Positions 10,494-21,720 of a DNA stretch of 64,000 nt are shown here, one piece after another; positions within the stretch are counted from its first letter, which is position 1, and each line of letters starts with the position of its first letter. This stretch comes from Dendrophyllia cribrosa. Lineage: Eukaryota; Cnidaria; Anthozoa; Scleractinia; Dendrophylliidae. A program made the position numbers and the translations under genes. A model generated the notes under the pieces. The model worked only from the letters and a program-made list of their open reading frames with translations, had not been told where the DNA came from and ran no database searches. The DNA is taken from the NCBI GenBank assembly GCA_024195265.1, contig JAJLRJ010000010.1:12168226-12232225 (forward strand), written 5' to 3'.

Positions 10494-10985
10494 TTACGAT
10501 CTGTCACCCGCCCTGCGGAAGTTTCCCTGCGAGCAATTCCTCTGGAAATGATACGCAGACCCACATGACCAACACCTTCTCACCCCGCCACCGGCTTGCC
10601 TGAATTGGGGAGGCCTGTAGTTTCCCTGAACACCGCTTGAAGGAATAGCATTAACCACTGCTTCAGCTGCTGCCTTTTCCGTCGCTGATGCAATCATCGT
10701 TGAAAGCTCCGGGGCCCAGCCGGGTAGGTGTGGGTTTTGTATTGGGTAAGCCTCTTCCCCACAGGTTGACACTTCATTCATGACCCTTTCTCTCATTCTA
10801 ATTGCTCTAAGTTCCAAGATTTCAAGCTCCAAGGCTTCAGGCAGGGCTTTATCTAATGTCGAGAGTTTAAAACGGATCACGTCTTTTGCAAGTGACGCCC
10901 CGAGTGCAACAGTAAAATGATCTATTTTAAAAGTCTTGCACTGAGGAGTGCAGGTTCGCCCTGTACGAAACAGACCTGTATGCAT
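10494..10985 (-). pseudogene. Gypsy 2 gag fragment with zinc knuckle
   Basis: A 163-residue frame ending in CWSCGSAYHFQRNC, a CX2CX4HX4C nucleocapsid knuckle that binds retroelement RNA. The N-terminal capsid part is missing or unrecognisable, so the element is truncated at about 10985. Confidence 0.75.
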
Positions 10986-11085
10986 TAAACCGAAGTCAAA
11001 AGTTTAACCGTGTCTACTTATTCTCTCTATATTTGCTCTACCGATGGTATCGAGCCCTCTCGACACACAATACAAAGATTCTCCT

Positions 11086-11086
<1 letters not shown>

Positions 11087-11156
<70 letters not shown>

Positions 11157-11157
11157 C
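11087..11157. repeat. (TA)n microsatellite
   Basis: About 70 bp of TA repeats with a single ACA interruption. The ORF with alternating Tyr-Ile here is an artefact of it. A hammerhead-like remnant follows directly. Confidence 0.9.
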
Positions 11158-11161
11158 CTCA

Positions 11162-11202
11162 GATGGTCCTGATGAAGACCGTTATGGTTGAAACGTCAAG
11201 CG
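11162..11202 (+). ncRNA. Decayed hammerhead-like motif
   Basis: CTGATGA (11169-11175), a bulged A, GACC/GGT stem II, GAAAC and GTC appear in hammerhead order next to a (TA)n tract. The flanks do not pair to form stem I (GGTC against AAGC), so it is at best a degraded copy. Confidence 0.25.
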
Positions 11203-11209
11203 AAGTTTC

Positions 11210-12454
11210 CTGACCTAATATTCTAATATTGCTGATATAAAGACAGTTGATAGAGCAGGCCTCTGGTTTGTGAACTAGAAGTTTTGTTATGTCAACAATC
11301 ACAAAATTGACACAAACCGGCTACCTTTTAGCCCCAGTACTCAAACAAGTTTCCATTCCCTTGAGAGTTCATGTCATAGCAGGGTCGGATAGCAGGGACT
11401 ACTGTAGAATAACATTTACTTTGAGTTATTTAATTATGCGCTTCGGCATGGTACGAAATTTCTGGAAGTAAATAAATAATTATAGCTTTATTCAAACAGT
11501 AAGAATAGATCAGCTGGAAAAGAGTCACAGCTGGGATTAAACCTATATTCTGTAAAAATAAAATATCAACTACTTAAATATAAACAAAAAAATCAATTTA
11601 TGTAAAACGTAAAGAAGTCAATTTTAAAATACTACTGACTATCGCTAAAAAATTCACACTTACGAAACGATACAATTCCTATTGAGGAATGTTCCCTGAT
11701 TTCACGGGGTATACTGTTCCAGACTGTAGCGGTTGAAATCACACCTTTTCATAATTCGAAACGGAAAGAACAAGTCTTCTCGAGAGCTTATTCCTCGAAG
11801 ATCACACCACGTGTTTTGCCGTAAGACGCGAAATGATCTATGGGATTTCAACTAGGAATTGCGTACGTTTTCAAGATTCAATGGAGCTTTCATAGGAACA
11901 CCGATTAAATTTAATGACAGATTCATTGTGAATTCACTCTGCATCAGACTAGTTTCATTGACTAATCAATCGTGTTATGAAAAAGCTTTTCTTGCGAAAT
12001 GCTTTGGAATGTGAAGAATTTCCGTCAAAATAGCCCTGAAAAACATTATGTACATGTTTTTATTCACCTTACCATGGCTTTCCCTCGAAACGAAAATCAA
12101 ACGCATTTTTGGTTGTGAATGAATAGTTGTGTTCATTTTAATACAATTATTGTCTCTGATATAATTTGTTGTGCATTTGTTGTCTTTCTTAATTAATTCA
12201 CCATTTAAGCTTTCAGTGCGATCATGTTTTTCGGGAAATTAAAATAAATTGCAAAGACATAATAAAGTGCAAAGATATACAGTAATTAAAGAGGTATCAA
12301 TTCCAAAATTGTTAAGAGCGATGGGTCAGTTGCATACAAACACCTAGATAATCGTAAAGGTTTTATTATGTTACATGATTTTTTAATCCCCTAGGTGTCA
12401 TACTCTTAACTGTAATTTTAAGACGTATTGGTTGATGCTGTAAATAGTACTTAC
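11210..12454. other. Intergenic or intronic, nothing recognised
   Basis: AT-rich sequence downstream of the Ig exon on the minus strand. It may be the second intron of that gene, but I found no further exon. Confidence 0.4.
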
Positions 12455-12817
12455 ACTCTACTGAAATCTCCACCTCGGCAGATGCCAGAGAAAAAAAGTG
12501 CGGTGAGGAAGTTGTTATAGAAAACTGGTATTTTTCTCCATTGATTGATCTTGGTGCAGCAAGAATTATCAGTGTTGCTTGGGTATCTGATGTAGCTGCA
12601 CTAAAGTGTTGTTCGTAGCCCGATGTCAAAGTTGTGTTATTCTCTCCGGCCTGCTTGGCGGCAACTAGAGGTGCCCCCGAAGTACCATCTGTAGTATTAG
12701 CAAATCGAGCAACCAAAATCGATTGCCCGTCAAGGTTATAATTCCACTGAAGAATGAGGTTATGACCTTCTTCTACAGTCGATGATAAAGGTTGTGAAGA
12801 AAATGTAGGTTGCAGTT
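12455..12817 (-). CDS. Ig-like domain exon of a secreted host gene
   Basis: This exon is preceded by TTATAG and followed by GTAAGTAC on the minus strand. It is 363 nt, 121 codons, and both borders are phase 1, the classic arrangement of a shuffled Ig module. It encodes LQPTFSSQPLSSTVEEGHN, then LILQWNYNLDG, a strand-rich middle, and ends EVEISVE with the Cys codon split by the intron. The canonical first Cys of the Ig fold is replaced (LILQW rather than L-x-C-x-W), as in many anthozoan Ig-like domains. Its reading phase matches the signal-peptide exon upstream. Downstream exons were not found, so the rest of the protein (membrane anchor, more domains) is unknown. Confidence 0.65.
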
Positions 12818-12933
12818 CTATAACGAGAAAATGTACATGTAATATTAGTTTAAGCCACAAAACTTGGTCTACAGTACTTGGTAAACGAAATTGACTGTAA
12901 AAGAGCCTTTAAAACTATTCGCTGTATACTTAC

Positions 12934-12997
12934 GAACATTTTTGTAAAATAGGTGGAGTTGAATCAGCAGTAAATTCAAGTAAGCAAAAAACGACAT
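12934..12997 (-). CDS. Signal-peptide exon of the Ig-domain gene
   Basis: ATG at 12997-12995 begins MSFFAYLNLLLIQLHLFYK, a typical hydrophobic signal peptide. The exon is 64 nt and ends at a consensus donor (C|GTAAGTAT), leaving phase 1. The next exon starts with AA, so the junction codon is CAA and the frame continues into the Ig domain. An upstream in-frame ATG at about 13072 exists but would add a hydrophilic leader, so I prefer 12997. Confidence 0.6.
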
Positions 12998-13133
12998 CCT
13001 CTCCTTTTGGGCATCGCCTGCTTCAGTATATTTTACTTCTTTGTTAGGGTTTCTGTACGGTGAAGTTTGCAAGGAACTTCACGTTTTGGAAAAAACAACA
13101 ACAAATATGTTAGCATGTAACAAAAGCATGCCT

Positions 13134-13499
13134 GTGGTTGCGTTTTTTGGGAAAATCCGAAACCGGATTCTTGATTCCAAAAAAAGGATTTTGCATTTTT
13201 TTTTTATACTAAAATCCAAAAACGGATTTGAATGCATACTTTGGTGAGATTTTTCAGATCAAATCTCAATCCGGATTTTTAGATTGTTGATCTGAGCGTT
13301 TTGGGGGAATGGATTCGAAAAAAGTACATCTGACAAGCGGTCTTTCGTGCAAATTTACTCGTTCAGTTCTCGGTTTTGTTTCTTTCACGATTTCATATCA
13401 TGGGCAATTCAGGTAACATTTTATTGCGTTGTATATTTTGAAAACTATTTGTCAAGCACACAGATCCAATTTCGGATTCTCCCCAAAAAAACGCAGCCT
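13134..13499. mobile_element. MITE with TIR GYTGCGTTTTTTKGG
   Basis: GGTTGCGTTTTTTGGGAAAA at the left and the complement of TCTCCCCAAAAAAACGCAGC at the right form imperfect inverted repeats of about 28 bp. The interior repeats ATCCGGAT-like words. No clear target duplication or coding region. Confidence 0.5.
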
Positions 13500-13664
13500 A
13501 GCTATATGTTATAATGAAATAAATGAAATAACACTGAATGGTTAAAAAGCCATTGACCTTAGCTTTACTCTGTAAACAAGTAACTGTAATTTGCAACGGA
13601 CCACCGTAACGAAATAGAAGCACCGGATCCTGTGGTAAAGGATCTAATCAGCTATAAAATAATG

Positions 13665-13794
13665 AAACGATTTGATAAAAAAGCAAGGCTGATAAACGGT
13701 ACGGAAACGACTATATTTGTAAAATATCAATATATTTTACAAATATAGTCGTTTCCGTACCGTTTATCAGCCTTGCTTTTTTATCAAATCGTTT
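13665..13794. repeat. 130-bp near-perfect palindrome
   Basis: Arms of about 63 nt (starting AAACGATTTGATAAAAAAGC) meet around a tiny loop near 13728. It would form a long hairpin. Likely a palindromic MITE; arm identity suggests recent origin. Confidence 0.8.
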
Positions 13795-13799
13795 TACTC

Positions 13800-14650
13800 T
13801 GTAAACATTGAAGCTTGTTTTCAGCTCTTGATTTTCTTTTTTATCTTTCGACTCACTGTTCAATCGTGAACATTTTAAAGAACTTGCAACAGCTTCTTTG
13901 ATTCAAGTTGTTTTTCCACAGATTTTCTCGTTCTTGCGAACCGGGTAGACTTTGTGGAAACAGAGAAAACCTGTTATATTCCTAAAAGTGATAATGAGTA
14001 GAGAGAAAATCTTGATTATTTACCATTAACGAACTTAGGTGAAATTTATTTTGCTGGTTGGAAGGTCTTCAGACGGAAATGTGATCAGCATGTGTAATGC
14101 AGTTAAAGCAAGCGAGTTAAAACAAACTTGTCGTCTTCAATTAGTGAAACTCCTGCGAAGTGCATAGAGAAAAGTTTGCGTCTTGCAAAAGTAAGAAGGA
14201 TTCAATATTTTTGTTGGGTACGAATTCTGTGCGGTATTTCATGAAATGAAAACAGGGAGTCTTTAGATGGAACATCAATATCGCACACCAGGTAAAGCTC
14301 TACAGTCCTCGTGCAAATGCGATTCATACTAAAAACTAAAAACCAAAACCGGTCAAAACCTGTCAAGCGTTCCTGTTCATAGTAAATTAAATTTGATTTC
14401 ATAAGTTGTTTCAATAATACGGTCTACGAATAAAGAATACGAAATTCAAAATGAGCCTCGATTTTGGATAAATCCATTGCTTCGCACACTTGACACGTAA
14501 GAATGAGCGTGAACCGCGCTTTCAAAATGTCCCTTTTTTATATATTCCTTTGCATTCGCCACGAAAGCCTTGTACACTAGTCAGCGGAATTACCTAGTCT
14601 GCGAGCTAGGAAGGTCTCAAAACTGAGGCTTCGCACAACCCAGAGTACTG
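13800..14650. other. Intergenic, nothing recognised
   Basis: AT-rich sequence with short ORFs only. Confidence 0.4.
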
Positions 14651-14654
14651 AAAA

Positions 14655-14744
14655 GGTTTGACGACGGATTTTAATAGATGAAAGCCTCATCTTCTTCGCT
14701 AGATAGTTTGTGGTTTCAAATTGTGGTTTACGTTTTGAGTTATA
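14655..14744 (+). repeat. Host repeat, left part, interrupted by the LINE
   Basis: This segment (TAGTTTGTGGTTTCAAATTG and on) continues at 21614-21720 and is matched by a complete minus-strand copy around 59405-59560. It therefore represents a pre-existing repeat split by the LINE. GTTTTGAGTTATA at 14732-14744 is the left target duplication. Confidence 0.7.
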
Positions 14745-14961
14745 TATATATATTTTTTTATTATTATTATTTTATTGCTTATCAAAATAATTTAAAGAAA
14801 TATGTAGTACATATAACACTACTATTCTAATACTAATATGCATACCAACACGAAAAAAATAAATAAATAAGTACTTACACTAACCTACATTACAATACAA
14901 TACCATAACAAAAGCCTACTATGTAGATGAAAAAAGACTTAAAAAATTATATTTTAATTTA

Positions 14962-16262
14962 TTACAAAGATATAATGCTTTGCCATTTCTGATAATGAAC
15001 TAACTCTTTGTTATTTTTCTTAGCTATAAATAATTCTGCTTGTTGCGTGTTTTGTATTTTGGCTTTGAGTAACGCCAGGCTTGGTTTAATATTTTTGAAA
15101 CGACAATAGTAAATGATTTGTTTTCCCATAATAATAAGATGGTTTAGAAGCCTGTTGTCTGGAGCATTGCTGTAATAACCGAATATGATTACCTTGAGGT
15201 CAATGTTTTCTACTTCTATATTACTTTGGTTTAGCCAAGCCGATACCGATCGCCAAAATTCTTGTGCATAGCTACAATAAAAAAATAAATGTTCAAGGGA
15301 TTCTTCGTGATCGTGGCAGAATGTACACATGGGAGAGGCAACGAGTTTCATTTTAAAAAGGATTTTATTAGTGTACAGAATGCGGTTCAAGATTTTGTAT
15401 TGAAAAACTCTGGTGCTGGTGTCAATGTTAGCGTACCCTGCAAGCAAGTAGATGTTTTGCCAGTCCGAATGACTGATTGTATTGTCAAAAGCAGCATTTA
15501 ATTTGATTTGGGCTGTTGGAGGGGTTTGTATTTTTGTTATAAATTCCCAGTAGACAGATTTCGTATTCATCGACATCAGATCAGGAATCTTTACCCTTGA
15601 CCCACTCGTCTTATCAGACATAATTTCTGTTTTCCAGTCTGAAGGTAAAGCAGTATAGATTCCCATCAGTAAAAAATAATCACTCGCCGTAATGTTTCTT
15701 GCTCTAAAAAAATCCCAGTTCTTTAGTTTGTTTTCATTGATCAGGATATCACGCAGTTTTGTGAAGCCAGCATCAATAAAATTACTTTTGAAAACTGGTT
15801 TGTTATTAATTAAAATGTATTGGTTGTTCCAAATAACCTCATCAAGGACCTCATCTTTTGTTTTTGGCGTCTGTTGAATATTAAAGCTGGACCATGCTTC
15901 AAGACATTCTTTATAGAATAAAGGCAGATTCTTTGGTAAGTACGTTGGATTAAAATTGCATTGCAAAAGGAAAGAGGATCCCATTTCTTTTAGGTAGTAA
16001 TCGAGGAATGTTTTCCAAGGGTTATTGCGTTCTTCTAAGTAGCGTTTTAAACACATAATTCTTCGTGTTTTGACTAGCGAGTCAATGTGGGGCATTTTGA
16101 GACCACCGTCTTTGTATTCACTTATTAAAGCTGTCCTTTTGATTTTATCTTTACCCCTCCAGACAAAATTAAAAATCAATGAATTCATTTCTTTCATAAC
16201 ATCTTTGTTGAAGCATATCAGTGAGGCACGATACATAAATTTGGGGATTGCAAAAGTCTTAA
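14962..16262 (-). pseudogene. LINE ORF2 C-terminal part
   Basis: Over 430 open codons of L1/Tx1-type ORF2 downstream of the RT core. Recognisable parts are KTFAIPKFMYRASL (thumb), LIFNFVWRGKDKIKR, YKDGGLKMP, and the terminal zinc-like CTFCHDHEESLEHLFFYC. It is an intact frame to the stop at 14962, so the copy is young; it is interrupted at 16259 by the TTAA element. Confidence 0.85.
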
Positions 16263-17335
16263 GAGCCAATGTCTGAAATTTTCGAAAATCGGGCGTCACT
16301 CACAAAATTTCGGATTTCTTTATATTTTGCCCAAATAATCTCTATAGTGAAGTATTTTCAAAAATAACTTTAAAAATTGTAACGGCGTTTTATTTTTTTC
16401 GAAAACGGGCAAAGTTTGAAAAACGGCAAATCGGCGGCCTTTCAGTTGTGAAACTGGCGAAAAATTACACATTTTCATCTCGCTCGTACAGAAAAACGCG
16501 ATGCCATACATAAATAAAATGTGGCCACAACATAAACACGCTCTTGTTCTTCACACTACTGTTATTTAATTTGAATTAGCAGTTGAAATAAGAATATTTC
16601 GGCCGTTAGAAGAAACATGATTTCTTCCATTTTAAATATTAGCAAATTTGAACCAATTTCAACGCCGTGGAAACCCAATTGGTACGTTGAGTTTGAAAAC
16701 AAAATTAAGACGGTCTTGAAGCACAACTTCTGTTGTTTACTGTGGTGAAATATTTCTGGCGGCACTTTAAAAGTGCCCCGTCGAGAGACCAAAATGTGAA
16801 GGGTAGTTTGACACCAGGAGAACTTGTGACACGAACCTGAGCGCCGCTACTACGCACCAAATGTTTATCGCTAAAAATAGTTCCTTTGAGATAGAGCCTT
16901 TTTCAGAATCGTAAAGACTTCAGAAGAACTTTATATCAGTATCCTTTGCTAACTTAAAATGATATCTTTTAAGCAGTTTGTTTGGATACGGAGTAGAGAC
17001 ACGAACATCGATCATGTTGTGCGACCTTACAAATAACAGCGATCAACACTTACCTGCTTTTTCATCAGAAAATTAAACTGACCCGAACCTTGAATTGCGT
17101 TTATAATAAAGACAATCCTGCACTCCGATCCATTATATTGCTGAGATCATATCATAGCGTTATTTACTCCAAATTTGTTAAAACAACAGTCGCTAAATGA
17201 CAGTTCGGAAGTTTCCCACAATGTGTTGCAAAGAGATTGCGTGACGCGTAGCACGCTGGAATTTGTTGCGTGCTTTAATATGAATATGTATCGGTCACGG
17301 AAAGAACATTGCCGTGGAAAAGGTTTCAGGTCAGT
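16263..17335 (+). repeat. Left terminal inverted repeat of the TTAA element
   Basis: Pairs with 20195-21268 with few differences. Matching ORF shadows in both arms (frames starting MVSRRGTFKVPPEIF) reflect the duplication and are not evidence of a gene. Confidence 0.8.
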
Positions 17336-17343
17336 GTCATTTA

Positions 17344-17722
17344 AGCCCCATTTACACGAGCAATTTTTCCTTGACAAGTTTACTTGTCAATTTTTATTGC
17401 TCGTGTAGATGATTAACAAGTTTTCCTTTACAATTTTCCATTGACAAGGTTTCCTTGTTCGTGTAGACGACGAGCAAGTTTTCCTTGATAAGTTTCGGTT
17501 GTGCCCACAATGCCTAAATCAATAATATCCTTGCCACATTTTCCTTGTTGTCCGTCTACACGAGCAAATTTCTGACTTGACAATTTTTCCTTGTCAAGGA
17601 AAAGCTAGCATGCCAGCTTTTCCTTGACAAGGAAAAATTGTCCACTATTCTCCATCTACACGAGCAATTTTTCCTTGTCAAGGAAAACTTGTCAACGAAA
17701 AATTGCTCGTGTAAATGGGACT
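17344..17722. mobile_element. Harbinger-like MITE with TTA duplication
   Basis: TIRs AGYCCCATTTACACGAGCAA at both ends flanked by TTA (17341-17343; 17723-17725). The interior repeats CCTTGACAAG and its complement many times. A 3-bp TTA target is characteristic of PIF/Harbinger elements. It lies just inside the left arm of the TTAA element. Confidence 0.7.
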
Positions 17723-17931
17723 TTATAAAGTGGGCGGGGCCGGTCCTTTAGTTGTAGAACTTGAGGCTCTAGTGGGGTCCGAGTGCATGCCTTCTATATT
17801 GATTTTTGACGTCGGGAGGCTCGAAAGTGCTTTTTGCATCATTCAATACAATATATTTTCGAAAACAAAAGTGAAATTCAAAGATATTTTTTTCTTTTTA
17901 GCCACTATTGCACCCGCTTTCCGTTAATAGT

Positions 17932-17998
17932 TCATCAGAAAATTAAACTAACCCGAGCCTTGAATTGCGTTTATGATAAAGCCAATCATGCACTCCAT
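17932..17998 (+). repeat. Short extra copy of TIR-internal sequence
   Basis: TCATCAGAAAATTAAACT and the following 45 bp repeat 17063-17130 with a few changes, so a third partial copy of arm sequence exists in the middle of the TTAA element. Confidence 0.6.
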
Positions 17999-18656
17999 TG
18001 TTGTAAATAAATTCCTGCACAGCAAAAGTAGAGAAAAAAAATCGTTCGCAGCGTGCGAAAGAAAAGTATGGAATAATCTCGAAAAAAAAATTCTTGTACA
18101 GCCTCAAGGCGGAAAACAAATCATGCATCACACAAGGCTTCTTCAATCTTCTTACAAGAGAAAATAAAACTGTAAAAGTGGTTAGCAATCTTGCATTACA
18201 TTGGCCCTTCATTTTCTAGCTTTACAAGGGCAACTATCCTCCAAATCTTCAAGGAGGGCCATCGATGGCGCTTTTTTCTTCACTGCCGGGCACGGGCACG
18301 ACGCATTTCTTTTGTAACTACATCCGGGTCGACCTTCCTGTCTGTGGATTGACCAATAGTAAATTTAGCCTCCAGGTAGGCTTTCTGCTTTTCATTGAAT
18401 TGGTAGCAAGGGCTGTTCCATTTCCTTTAGCGCCCAGCCCGCCTTGAGGCTTTGGCCTTTGTTTGAGCTGCTAACTGAGCTTGAGAGTGGCAAAGAAAGG
18501 GAGAAGTGCAACGCTTTCGCTGAGGAGGGTGGCGTACTGTTGTTTGGCCAGGTTCATTAGGGTGTGCCTCTCCGGTGACCTGGAGCAGGCTTCTAATGAC
18601 AGATGACGTTACAGGTCGGACGGCCGTTGAAACACTTTGATGCAGCCCCCAGGAGG

Positions 18657-18775
18657 TACTAGCCTGTGAGCAAGGCTCTCGTTCTTAGAGGTTGGGAGGA
18701 AGGGGTTCGGGGGGCCTCCTCCCCTCCCAAATCGCGAACCCGGTCCCGACCCCGAGAGCTTGCTCGCAGGCTAGG
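18657..18775. mobile_element. Imperfect palindromic MITE
   Basis: CTAGCCTGTGAGCAAGGCTC at the left pairs with GAGCTTGCTCGCAGGCTAG at the right, enclosing a GC-rich loop. Confidence 0.6.
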
Positions 18776-19440
18776 GGGGTACTCGGATATGTCTTGGCTG
18801 GGTATGTGCCGCCTGGGTCTCCAAATTTAGACCCCGTTTTAGAAAGAATTTGCACTCAAAATGTTACCCCATTCTAAAAATAGGTCAATTTTTAACACTC
18901 TGATTCTAGAAAAATGATATGGAAAATGATATGCGATCTCGGATGGCAGACCCTCGAAGCTCGCTGGGCTGTCAGCCGCCTATCCCTGATTGTCCACGGC
19001 CTTGTGGACGTTGAAAGTCAGATTCTGGTTAGGAGTACAAGTGGGCGTGTAACTAGACAATCCCAAGGTCAACACCACTTCTGGAATATCCTGCGCGTAT
19101 TTAATTTAGATTTCGTAGAAATTGCGTAACTTTCAATAGCCCATTTTTTAAAAAAGTTATTTCTTTGTTTGTTCGACTTATACATCAAAATACGACAATT
19201 CTGTTTCTACACAAATCAGCAACATAATTGCTTTGATTTCAAACAGACGATAAAGGCGATAAAGTCACGATTTACAATTTCTTTATTCACCATCTTATGA
19301 AGCTTTCGTGCGTTCGAAATATTATACCTCGTTCTAGGAAATGTCTCTAAAATGGATACCCGTTCGTTCTAGACCAGAAGTCCCAAAATTACGACCCCGT
19401 TAGGCGGCACATACCCGTATAGGTTTTTTTGGGAATTACC

Positions 19441-19460
19441 CCCCCCCCCCCCCCCCCCCC
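19441..19460. repeat. Poly-C homopolymer
   Basis: A run of about 20 C residues inside the TTAA element; another C-rich tract lies at 20026-20066. Such runs are assembly-sensitive. Confidence 0.85.
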
Positions 19461-19731
19461 GCCCTACCCGGGATGCAGCCTTTCTGTGGGCATGAAAATA
19501 CATTGGATGCTGGACGTTCAGGACTGTTTTCCTTGCCATCGGACGTGGCTGTTGAGACTGTAACTTGCGGTGGAGATGTCACAGAAACAGTTTTAAACCC
19601 ACCAGCCGAAAACAGAACTGACAGCCAGCTGTAGCTCACATCTGTACGTAATAGTATCACTATTCTCAGATACTTTTGCTTGCTTTTGAGACGTCAATAT
19701 AAAGTCGTATTGACGTCTCAAAAATCTAGAC

Positions 19732-19931
19732 AAAACTAATTTCGATTTTAAGGCGCGCGTTAATACTGCATTATATTGACGGCGTTGGAAGAAAATATAT
19801 TCCGTACTGGGCACCGTCCCCGGGGCTCCGCCGCTTCGCGACTCCGCCCAATACGGAATGCATTTTCTCCCAACTAGCCGTCAATATAATGCAGTATTGC
19901 AATTGACACCTCATAATCGAAATTAGTTTAT
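19732..19931. mobile_element. Palindromic MITE
   Basis: ACTAATTTCGATTTTAAG and CTGCATTATATTGACGG in the left arm recur as complements in the right arm (CCGTCAATATAATGCAG, CATAATCGAAATTAG) around a GC-rich centre near 19830. Confidence 0.6.
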
Positions 19932-20194
19932 AAGAGTATTGAAAACATAACTTCGTAGCAGAATAAAGGCGGTGTGTTATCGCAAAAGAGCCGGCAAGGG
20001 GCTTAGTGAAAGAGTGAGGGTGACACCCCCTCCCCCCCCCTCCCCTCCCCCCCCCCCCCCCGCCCCCATAAATGACTTGTATATTTATCTACCAAATATA
20101 CCTGAAAGACGATTTGAACATTAATTAAAATTGTACCAAAACGAAGGAAACAGACTTTATACATTTATACATTTCCAAAAACGGACGTTACTCC

Positions 20195-21268
20195 TGTGAC
20201 TTTTCCACGGCAATTATATTAATGTTCTTTCCTTGACCGATACCATAAGCACGCAGCAAATTCCAGTGTGCTACGCGTCACGCAATCTCTTTGCAACACA
20301 TTGTGGGAAACTTCCGAACTGTCAGTTGTTTTAACAAATTTGGAGTAAATAACGCTATGATATGATCTACAAGGCTCAGATATTCCAAACACAGCAATAT
20401 AATGGATCGGAGTGCAGGATTGTCTTTATTATAAACGCAATTCAAGGTTCGGGTCAGTTTAATTTTCTGATGAAAAAGCGGGTAAGTGTTGATCGCTGTT
20501 ATTTGTAAGGTCGCACAACATGATCGATGTTCGTGTCTCTACTCCGTATCCCAACAAACTGCTTAAAAGATATCATTTTAAGTTAGCAAAGGATATATAA
20601 AGTTCTTCTGAAATCTTTACGATTCTGAAAAAGGCTCTACCTCAAAGGAACTATTTTTAGCGATAAACATTTGGTGCGCAGTGGCGGCGCTCAGGTTCGT
20701 GTCACAAGTTCTCCTGGTGTCAAACTACCCTTCACATTTTGGTCTCTCGACGGGGCACTTTTAAAGTGCCGCCAGAAATATTTCACCACAGTAAACAACA
20801 GAAGTTGTGCTTCAAGACCGTCTTAATTTTGTTTTCAAACTCAACGTACCAATTGGGTTTCCACGGCGTTGAAATTGGTTCAAATTTGCTAATTTTTAAA
20901 ATGGAAGAAATCGTGTTTCTTCTAACGGTCGAAATATTCTTATTTCAACTGCTAATCCAAAGTAAATAACAGTAGTGTGAAGAACAAGAGCGTGTTTATG
21001 TTGTAGCCACATTTTATTTATGTATGGCATCGCGTTTTTCTGTACGAGCGAGATGAAAATGTGTAATTTTTCGCCAGTTTCACAACTGAAAGGCCGCCGA
21101 TTTGCCGTTTTTCAAACTTTGCCCGTTTTCGAAAAAAATAAAACGCCGTTACAATTTTTAATGTTATTTTTGAAAATACTTCACTATAGAGATTATTTGG
21201 GCAAAATATGAAGAAATCCGAAATTTTGTGAGTGACGCCCGATTTTCGAAAATTTCAGACATTGGCTC
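20195..21268 (-). repeat. Right terminal inverted repeat of the TTAA element
   Basis: Complement of 16263-17335. Confidence 0.8.
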
Positions 21269-21272
21269 TTAA

Positions 21273-21670
21273 CAATTTGTACTTTACCAATTAATGTCAG
21301 ATTCCTCCATTTCCAATAATTTAAAGTTTTCCTCAGGGATTTTAAAGTTGCATCAAAGTTTAATTCTTGACCTTTACGCTGATCATAGGTGAAATAGATA
21401 CCTAGAATTTTTATAGGCTGGTTGATTTTTGTAATATCAAGAGATTCCTGGCTATGATGTAAGCTGCCTAGCCAGTAAGCTTCAGTTTTTTTCTTTGTTT
21501 TGTTTGAGGCCGGAACAGTCCCCGAATTTGGAAATTAATTCAATAAGTGCATCATACGAATTTTTGTCACGTAAGAAATTAGTCAAATCATCTGCAAATA
21601 CTATGACTTTTGAGTTTTGAGTTATAGCTATATTTTTGTGAGTCGGCAAGAGCCAAACTGAGTTCAACAT
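21273..21670 (-). pseudogene. LINE ORF2, RT core end
   Basis: On the minus strand the frame VIVFADDLTNFLRD carries the catalytic FADD box of LINE reverse transcriptase. A frameshift or stop follows at about 21482. The frame near 21290 reads into the insertion point and joins the 14962-16262 fragment across the TTAA. RT sequence upstream of this box is absent because of 5' truncation at 21613. Confidence 0.75.
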
Positions 21671-21720
21671 GAGAATGAGGCTAAAAATTGCGACTCAATA
21701 TCTTCAGAGAACTTTTATCA
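21614..21720 (+). repeat. Host repeat, right part, with target duplication
   Basis: Begins with the LINE target duplication (21614-21626) and continues the repeat broken off at 14744, ending near AACATGAGAATGAGGC. The minus-strand copy at ~59405-59560 is uninterrupted. Confidence 0.7.

Larger units (their letters stand above)
5424..10985 (-). mobile_element. Ty3/Gypsy element 2 (decayed, internal region)
   Basis: Minus-strand order is gag zinc knuckle, protease, reverse transcriptase, RNase H, integrase, the classic Gypsy order. Each domain is recognisable but the frame is repeatedly broken. A 1.26-kb inverted-repeat transposon (5766-7022) sits inside the integrase C-terminal region, and a poly-C run (7418-7445) also disrupts the integrase. 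I could not identify LTRs on either side. Confidence 0.85.
16259..21272. mobile_element. 5-kb TTAA fold-back element inside the LINE
   Basis: TTAA is present at both ends (16259-16262, 21269-21272). Terminal inverted repeats of about 1.07 kb (16263 to ~17335; ~20195 to 21268) begin GAGCCAATGTCTGAAATTTT. TTAA duplication is the hallmark of piggyBac-type transposition. No transposase frame is visible; the middle is filled with other MITEs, so it is non-autonomous. Removing it and one TTAA restores a continuous LINE reading frame. Confidence 0.8.
14745..21613 (-). mobile_element. L1/Tx1-like LINE (5'-truncated) with nested element
   Basis: The insertion is flanked by the 13-bp repeat GTTTTGAGTTATA (14732-14744; 21614-21626), typical of target-primed insertion. 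LINE sequence itself is 14745-16258 plus 21273-21613, about 1.85 kb, oriented minus with an A/T-rich 3' end at 14745. The remaining 5 kb is a later insertion at a TTAA. Confidence 0.85.

Noticed and set aside
11162..11202. Hammerhead at the (TA)n tract as an active ribozyme
   Set aside because: Core boxes are present but flanks cannot form stem I; kept only as a low-confidence remnant.
11010..11213. ORF with long Tyr-Ile repeat
   Set aside because: Translation of a (TA)n microsatellite; no coding signal outside it. The same applies to the leader of the frame at 28640-28680.
16320..21211. Duplicate 60-76-residue ORFs in inverted positions
   Set aside because: They are mirror images caused by the ~1-kb terminal inverted repeats; no domain, and no longer frame.
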